In this document: positions 56,570-62,539 of the stretch, in pieces
How positions within the stretch are numbered: the first letter of the stretch is position 1
Layout: every line of letters begins with the position of its first letter
DNA from: Heterostelium multicystogenum
Taxonomy: Eukaryota > Evosea > Eumycetozoa > Acytosteliales > Acytosteliaceae
Direction of reading: 5' to 3'
DNA length: 62,539 nucleotides
NCBI GenBank assembly: GCA_003667245.1
Contig: RCNN01000291.1
Location: forward strand, 1-62,539
Made by a program: the position numbers and the translations under genes
The notes under the pieces: generated by a model
Databases searched by the model: none
Told to the model about the DNA's origin: nothing
What the model saw: only the letters and a program-made list of their open reading frames with translations

Positions 56570-59500
56570 TTAATTTACCCAAACAGGGAATTTGGGTGAG
56601 GTATCAGAACGTGTACAGTTATTATTTGGACAATGAGCGGTTACAACATATCTATATCCCCAATTGAAGTCGTTAACTTTGGCACCACCACGGGCAAAAT
56701 TTTGATCTGGTTGGACTCCTAGAGTTACAAGCTTTATGAATAAATTGGTATTATCAAAGTAATATTTGGTACCATCGCCATTGAGAACTTCAGATTGTGA
56801 GTTTGCTTTCGTGACATTTTCATATCCCCACCAATCCCATGGATAACCAGATTGAACTGTAAAGTTGGTACCTGCTGGATAGGTAAAGGCTACTAGTAAC
56901 CAACTGCCATATGGAATTTGACGAGTTTGGATTTCCATGTAGGGTGGAGAAACACCATTGTTGAAAAAGAGATACCATCCAATATTAAGGATACCAGTGA
57001 TACCTGCATTATCTGTGATGTAGGCAGTGTGTGGTCCACTTGGGAGGTTTGGTCCAAACAATGACGAATTACCGATATTGTTATAGTTATCTTCACCACG
57101 ACCGGAACCTTCATAGATAAAATCAGGAGCAGTGATGTAAATGTTACCAATCTCTTTGTTTCCTTTGTCGCATACCCAAGTCAACCAGTCGGAACGGAAT
57201 CTGCAGGAGCTATCAAAGTTCCACCAGTTAAGGCTTGAACCGACAATGGCAGGCTTACCGGAATTCATTGAAAGTGAACCATCGAAGTCGATAAAATTGT
57301 AATAACGTGATGAACTTGTCTCACGAATATAATGACCAATACGCTGAGAGTCTGGAACATTTGTGAATGTGATATTTCTAGTGGCAGAGATTTGCTGTGG
57401 CTTGTAGAGATCACTGTGAGTCATTGACACGATGACTTTGTTGTCAAGCTCTGGAGTAGGTGCACCTGGGTAATGATTAAAGTTTCTAAACTCGATGTTG
57501 GAAAGAATGGTTTGGGTAATTGTATCATAGAATTGGAAACCTTGACGAGTAACAACATTATTCCATTTATCAAATTTAATGTCGAGTGGATTATTTGAGA
57601 ATGCATTGACAAGGGCATTGTTGAGCCAAGCGGAACCAAATAATGTGGCAGATATGTCATTGTCATGAGACTCAAATCCATCAATCTCAATCTGGTTACC
57701 CCAGTGAGCAGCACCAGCTGGGCATTGTGATACCTTGGTATTTGTCCATCTCATCCACAACCAATTACCGTTAGAGTCGAGGGTATCACGATCGACACGA
57801 CCAGATTGATAGGCCAACTGGTCAACATTGGGATCTGGGTAGTATAGCAAACCACCACAATAAAGACATGAACCGAATACAAAGAAATATCCAGAAGAGT
57901 GAGCGCTGTTTCCATCAAACTCCAAAGTAGTACGAGCGGATGGATTGAAATCAGTTCTATTTCTAAAGCTACCGATTGGTTTTGGTAAATTGGGGAAACT
58001 ATAACCGCTCCACCGCCACTGGCAGCATTACCTATGATACGGTTGTAGGCATTGGTGATATAGAAACCACTTGCAGCTGAATCAGCTGGTTGAGTTAATG
58101 ATGGACTTTGCTCAAACCATTCACCTGGCTGGCCATTACCCTCGGCTGGCTTTCCAATTGTATGAACAAAAGCACCAATATTATAAGCAATAGTATTATT
58201 TTCCTCAACACCTAAAGATTCAATGGAATTAGAACTAATTTAATAACTTAATTTGATTTGACATACCATCTTCAATATAATAACAATGACCCAATACATC
58301 GAATGCAGTATTTTGTTCAATAACCAATTCATTGGTACCATGAATAGTATAGCATCTGTAAAATGATTTCTCAACTGAACAATCAGAAATGTAGGAGTTT
58401 TGAACTGTACCAGAGAGATGGAAATGCAAAGGATAACGACCTTTCATGTTGGTTTGACCCATCTTTGTCAATTGAATACCTGCAAACTGTCCATTGGCCA
58501 TTGTAAGCACATGACCACCGAACTGATCAGCATCAGAATCATCAGCACCTCTGAACTTGATACGACGGGAAATGAGACCAACTTCAGCTTGATATTCTTG
58601 GCCACCATAGTGAAGGTACTTCAATGGCTCGGTAAACTCAATGGTTCTTCCGTTGATGGCAGCTATGGTCATCTCTTCGTTCTGTGGATGTCTTTCATCC
58701 TCGTACATTGAAGTGGTGATGAATACTCGCTGTCCAACTTCCCAATTGACATCGTCTTGAAGATAAATAATAGATTCATAAGGATAAACAGTTGCAGCTA
58801 ATCTGGACCAGGTTTTGAAATATTGTTTTCCATGAACACTGATAAAACCACCTCTGGAAACTGCAATACCTTTGCTACCAAGGAATGGTGCAATAGTATC
58901 GGAACTAGTTTTCTGACCGTGGAAAACAATATTGATATCACCATTGAAACGACACTTTGAACTTCCCATCAAGAGTTGACCTCTAACATCAATATCACGA
59001 ATGTTCATAGTATAGTTGGAATCAGAAAAAATTAACTGACTACTTGCTGGAATGATAATCTTTTGGTAAATAGCAGTTTGATTGATCGAACAAGAGGAAA
59101 TGAGAACTTTAGAGTTTGCTGGTAGGGTAATGATGGAGGATGGTGATGGGACAGTTCCATTCCATGTGGCTGGATTGTGCCAATGGAGAAGACCTGCTTG
59201 GAGATGTGGACAAGTTGAACGATTTTGTGGTGTGAGCGATCCAGTTGGTTTTCTAAGGTGGACTACCTCTGAATCCTTGGTTAACAAAGATGGTACAACC
59301 ACTGGTCTAGAAACAATGGTCATCTTCATGTTGCGAAGATAGAGTCTTGATATATCAGCAAAATGATTGACACCAAATTGAAGCAAAATGATAGAATTTT
59401 CAAATGTCTTTGATGGAATATAATTAATGTGAATACTAGTCCATCCACTTTTATTTCCAAGAGCAGATCCAGTTTGAGAGAATGGTACGCATTCTTTTGG

Positions 59501-60001
59501 TAGATCGCTTGGAATCCAGTTGGTGTCTCCTGAGTTACAAAACCACTAACTACACAAAAACTTAAATCTTCTCCCATATTGTCGTGAGAAAACAACAAAT
59601 CAATATCAAAACGATATGACCATCCTGGGCGAAAGTATATATCGGACTTGAAGGAAATGAAGTTGATATCACTGGTTCCCCATATCTTGTTGGCAACACT
59701 AACGGCGCCAGCAACAGCAACACCATTGGATGTAGAACCAGCTGGCATTTGCATAAAATCAGACAATGGATCTAACCAACCATACAATGCCCAATCGCTT
59801 TTATTAGGAAAAGAAAATAAGACTGGTTTGGTTGTAGTGGAAAGAGGTGGAGATGCTGGAGAAACAGCTGATGGTGCTGGATCACGCCAATTTGCATCGG
59901 TCGGACATACTGATTGCGATAATACCAATTGTTGATTAATAATACAAAACAAGGTAGCTATTAACAAAAATTCCTTTAAAAGGAATTTTATTAAAATTCA
60001 T
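56570..60001 (-). CDS. Secreted G8-domain / parallel beta-helix protein (CEMIP/TMEM2-like)
   Basis: About 1,120 residues. The ATG at 60001 opens a signal peptide (PFKGILLIATLFCIINQQ). The G8 domain (about 59210-58950) has LLHWHNPATWNGTVPSPSSI, then beta-helix repeats with GGFISVHGKQYFKTWSRL, GRYPLHFHLSGTVQNSYISD and HGTNELVIEQNTAFDVLGH, as in CEMIP and TMEM2; the C-terminal part carries NWWNFDSSCRFRSDW. Family members act on or bind extracellular glycans; dictyostelids have several related secreted proteins. An intron lies near 58266-58213. Breaks: one extra T near 59969, one missing T near 59541 and one missing base near 58010. All three are bridged by family-like sequence. Confidence 0.88.
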
Positions 60002-60014
60002 GCTTATTATCTAA

Positions 60015-60045
<31 letters not shown>

Positions 60046-60059
60046 ATAGGTAAATTATA

Positions 60060-60091
<32 letters not shown>

Positions 60092-61858
60092 GAAAAACTA
60101 ATTGAATGATTTGGTATTTATATTCAGTGGATTGAAGTGGTGACCAAAAGATCTAAAACAGTTAAACCTGTTTAGAAACGACTGTTACCACCGAATTAGA
60201 CAATATCATATGATATCATGATAATATCTGAAGAAAATCTAAAATGTAAATTAATGCAAAGGGATATGTTCTTCAAATCTAGATATTTCTAAAAACCAAG
60301 TATTGTAAACCCAAACTAATATCTTTAAGAATATATTCATTTTACATAAAATGAATGGAATTCAATCTGATTTTGATATAGAATGTGGTTGTTGAGTTCC
60401 TTTTAATTGAAAAATGCCAATCTAATTTGATTTATTACCTAAACTACATAATTCTTTAGAAATGTAACCATAATTACTTTTTAGTGTTCATATTTCAAAC
60501 GAATTCTAAACACATTACCTCCAAAAGTGAATGACTTCATATAACGAAAAAACAGTATATGGATATATCTCAGATGAATCTGATGTCTTTGGAATCACGA
60601 TCATTAGTAATGATGTTAACTTTTAAGTTGAACAAAAAAAGTTGATAAGTGAAGTGAATTTAACTGCGTATATAAAGATTCTTTCATTAAATTTTATGAA
60701 ATGACCAGGAGATATACATGCATTAAATATACAATTTAAAAGATATATACAAAACAATTTAATTTTAATGCAACTTCAAGATGTATGTATGACGAAAAGG
60801 ACAAAAAAACATACAACTTTTACATTTATTGATCATTGATTATCTCTTTGAAACATATTTATATGATCATTATTATTATTATTAATTGTCTTTAAAGCAC
60901 TTAGTGATATATTAAAATCATTTGATTATAATAATCTAGATATAATATTGTATTTTGTGAGGTTGCGAGTATCTGATTAATTAAGGGCACTGTTTGGGTT
61001 GATTGTACAGCTTTGTGAATGTGTCTAATAAGGTTGGGCACACCACACATTTAGTAGTGATATTATATTATAATTGATCTTTTAACGTCTTTTTAAATAA
61101 AATTTCATAAATCACTACTCTGGTAACGACTCCCCATAAAACTTGTTAACCTTTTCTATTTTTAATTATTATGTGAAAGATTTGCAACTCTAACTACTAC
61201 ACTCTTGTCATGCAAAGTTATAAATGTTAAAAAATACAGAAATAATTGGAAACATTGAATTTTTTGTACAAAATCTATTATGCACACTGAGGCGATACGT
61301 CCTGAGGTTCCAATAATTTCTTTTAAAATAACAAAAGTGATAAACACCAAAACATTACCTTAATAATCAAAAAGACCAAGTTACTGCCGTGGGCAGAAAT
61401 TTGGCGGTCTAAAAGTTACAGTGTTCTTGGTTCACTGCCTAATGACCCCTCAATCAATTCAGGGATTGATCAAAAAAAACACTTGTTTTCAAACATCTAT
61501 TTTTCTAAAAATATTTCAACCGTTCTCCCTGTTTGACATAGCTCATTTCAAACTAAAATCCATCTAAAAACATCTACCATCTTTCTTATATTGTCACAAG
61601 AGATTTTTTATCAAAACTTCATATCACCACCAATTGATTGGAGCACTTTTATTTGGACAGGATTTTTTTCGTTTTCAAAAGATCAGCTGGTCCTTTTTTT
61701 GAGTATATTTTTTTTTCTTAAAGATTTTTTTAAAAAATTTTTATTTTTAATTTTTTTTTTGAATTGTTCCTCATCCAGCTCAGCAAACTACAAAGCTTAA
61801 CAAGTTTTTATTGTTATAATCAATATATTTTTTCACTAGTAAATAAATAATAAATAAA
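60002..61858. other. Long spacer with microsatellites and a structured block
   Basis: 1.86 kb without a supported gene. It has a (TAAA)n tract at 60013-60049, an (ATT)n tract at 60060-60091, a short ATT repeat near 60870 and, at 61376-61475, a distinct higher-GC block with two hairpins. A T-rich stretch (61660-61765) precedes the PLAC8 gene. Confidence 0.45.
61384..61470. other. Structured higher-GC block
   Basis: Two compact hairpins: CTGCC-GTG-GGCAG at 61384-61396 and ATCAAT...ATTGAT at 61453-61470, with CCCT/AGGG inside the second as an alternative pairing. CTTGG (in TTCTTGGTT near 61427) can also pair with CCAAG at 61375-61379. On the minus strand the block is followed by TTTTT, a possible Pol III stop. 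It could be a small non-coding RNA; I cannot match it to any known class. Confidence 0.35.
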
Positions 61859-62337
61859 ATGTCAGGAGATTGGAACACGGATGTAGGTATACTTACTTAA
61901 ATATATTATTCAAATGAAAGTAGTAACTAACCAATGATCTCTATTTTAATCTATCTCTAGTATGCTCATGCTGTGAAGATACTCACGTTTGTTGCATTTC
62001 TTATTTATGGCCAAACTTGCAGCTCATGCAACAAAGAGCCACCATTGAAGGACGTCAATGTATGATTTCACTCACTAATTCACTTAAAAAACATAAGATA
62101 TTAACATTACGTTTTTCCTAAACTATAGGTGAATTCATCGATTGTCTCTGTGCTACTTTCTTATTCCCATGCACTGCCTGCCACGTTAGACATATGATCA
62201 CCGAGAAGCACGGTATTGATGAAAACATCATCATGAACATTCTCTCTGTTTGCTGTTGCACTCTCTGTGCCATCACCCAACACACCGTCAACTCCAAGCT
62301 AAGGGTGAGAAGCCCATCTGGTCTCTTCATGGCTTAA
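61859..62337 (+). CDS. PLAC8 (cornifelin-like) Cys-rich protein
   Basis: Exons 61859-61886, 61961-62059 and 62129-62337 encode 111 residues with matching splice phases and no breaks. The pattern of PLAC8 proteins is present: VCSCCEDTHVCCISYLWP near the N-terminus, CEFIDCLCATFLFPCTACHV in the middle, and ILSVCCCTLCAITQ, with two hydrophobic Cys-rich segments that sit in or at the membrane. Family roles include metal handling and cell-size control; the function here is unknown. It is the last gene in the window; the following ~200 bases show no coding signal. Confidence 0.88.
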
Positions 62338-62539
62338 ATTTAAAACAATTAATAAACTTTTTTGTATATCCAAATTGTGTGAATTCAACATTCCATTTTC
62401 TGATGAAGTCATTGACTTAATTTTATGAATCTGTGTTCTTAATCAGATTTATTACAAAAAAGAATCGTGTGGTTTATTCGATCCGAAACAATTAAATTTA
62501 ATTTAAATTGAAAATTTTCTCATGATATTCTTAGGTAAA

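Noticed and set aside
61132..61139. CCCCATAA, close to the Dictyostelium upstream element of small RNA genes
   Set aside because: The first base does not match the consensus as I recall it, and nothing structured starts about 60 bases downstream; the hairpin block is too far away.

Overview
The window looks like one end of a chromosome from a dictyostelid social amoeba. The evidence is very AT-rich spacers, short introns (about 35-150 nt) with GT...AG borders, Asn/Gln/Ser/Thr homopolymer tracts in proteins, many A/T microsatellites, and gene families typical of Dictyostelia (macro-PARP, plant-type ketoacyl-CoA synthase, G8-domain secreted protein, CYP, PLAC8). Bases 1-27 are a telomere-like heptamer array, so the left edge is probably a true chromosome end. 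I cannot fix the species.

Layout. 1-6100 is subtelomeric: a decayed AAA-ATPase-like/PD-(D/E)XK gene, a small unknown gene, a double hairpin, and an unrecognised six-exon gene built from a repeated ~41-residue exon. 6100-15300 holds a mitochondrial-looking unknown protein, a secreted C45-type hydrolase, a 4EHP-type cap-binding protein with a long coiled-coil tail, glutaredoxin, TMEM234 (five tiny exons) and an acetyl-CoA transporter. 15360-21970 holds a Nudix hydrolase facing a large macrodomain-WWE-PARP gene. 22480-30260 holds mevalonate diphosphate decarboxylase, a deiodinase-like selenoprotein with in-frame UGA and a candidate SECIS, the ribosome-export GTPase LSG1, a metallophosphoesterase and a KCTD9-like BTB/pentapeptide protein. 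32890-42860 holds a P4-ATPase flippase, a small Cys-rich secreted protein, a bacterial-type AstE, malate synthase and a FAE1-type ketoacyl-CoA synthase. 42960-51270 holds a PRXL2-type peroxiredoxin with a long tail, a possible tail-anchored protein, a cytochrome P450 and a second metallophosphoesterase. 52030-62340 holds an intron-containing tRNA-Tyr beside a long CAA repeat, ATPAF1, a GNAT acetyltransferase, an NCS2 nucleobase transporter, a G8/CEMIP-like secreted protein and a PLAC8 protein.

Metabolic links are loose, as expected in a eukaryote: mevalonate pathway, very-long-chain fatty acid elongation, glyoxylate shunt, ADP-ribose turnover (PARP plus Nudix) and thiol/selenol redox (glutaredoxin, PRXL2, deiodinase-like).

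A recurring caveat: more than 20 otherwise conserved reading frames are broken by a single extra base, nearly always in a short A or T run. This looks like sequence error rather than decay, so spans are given for whole genes, with breaks noted.
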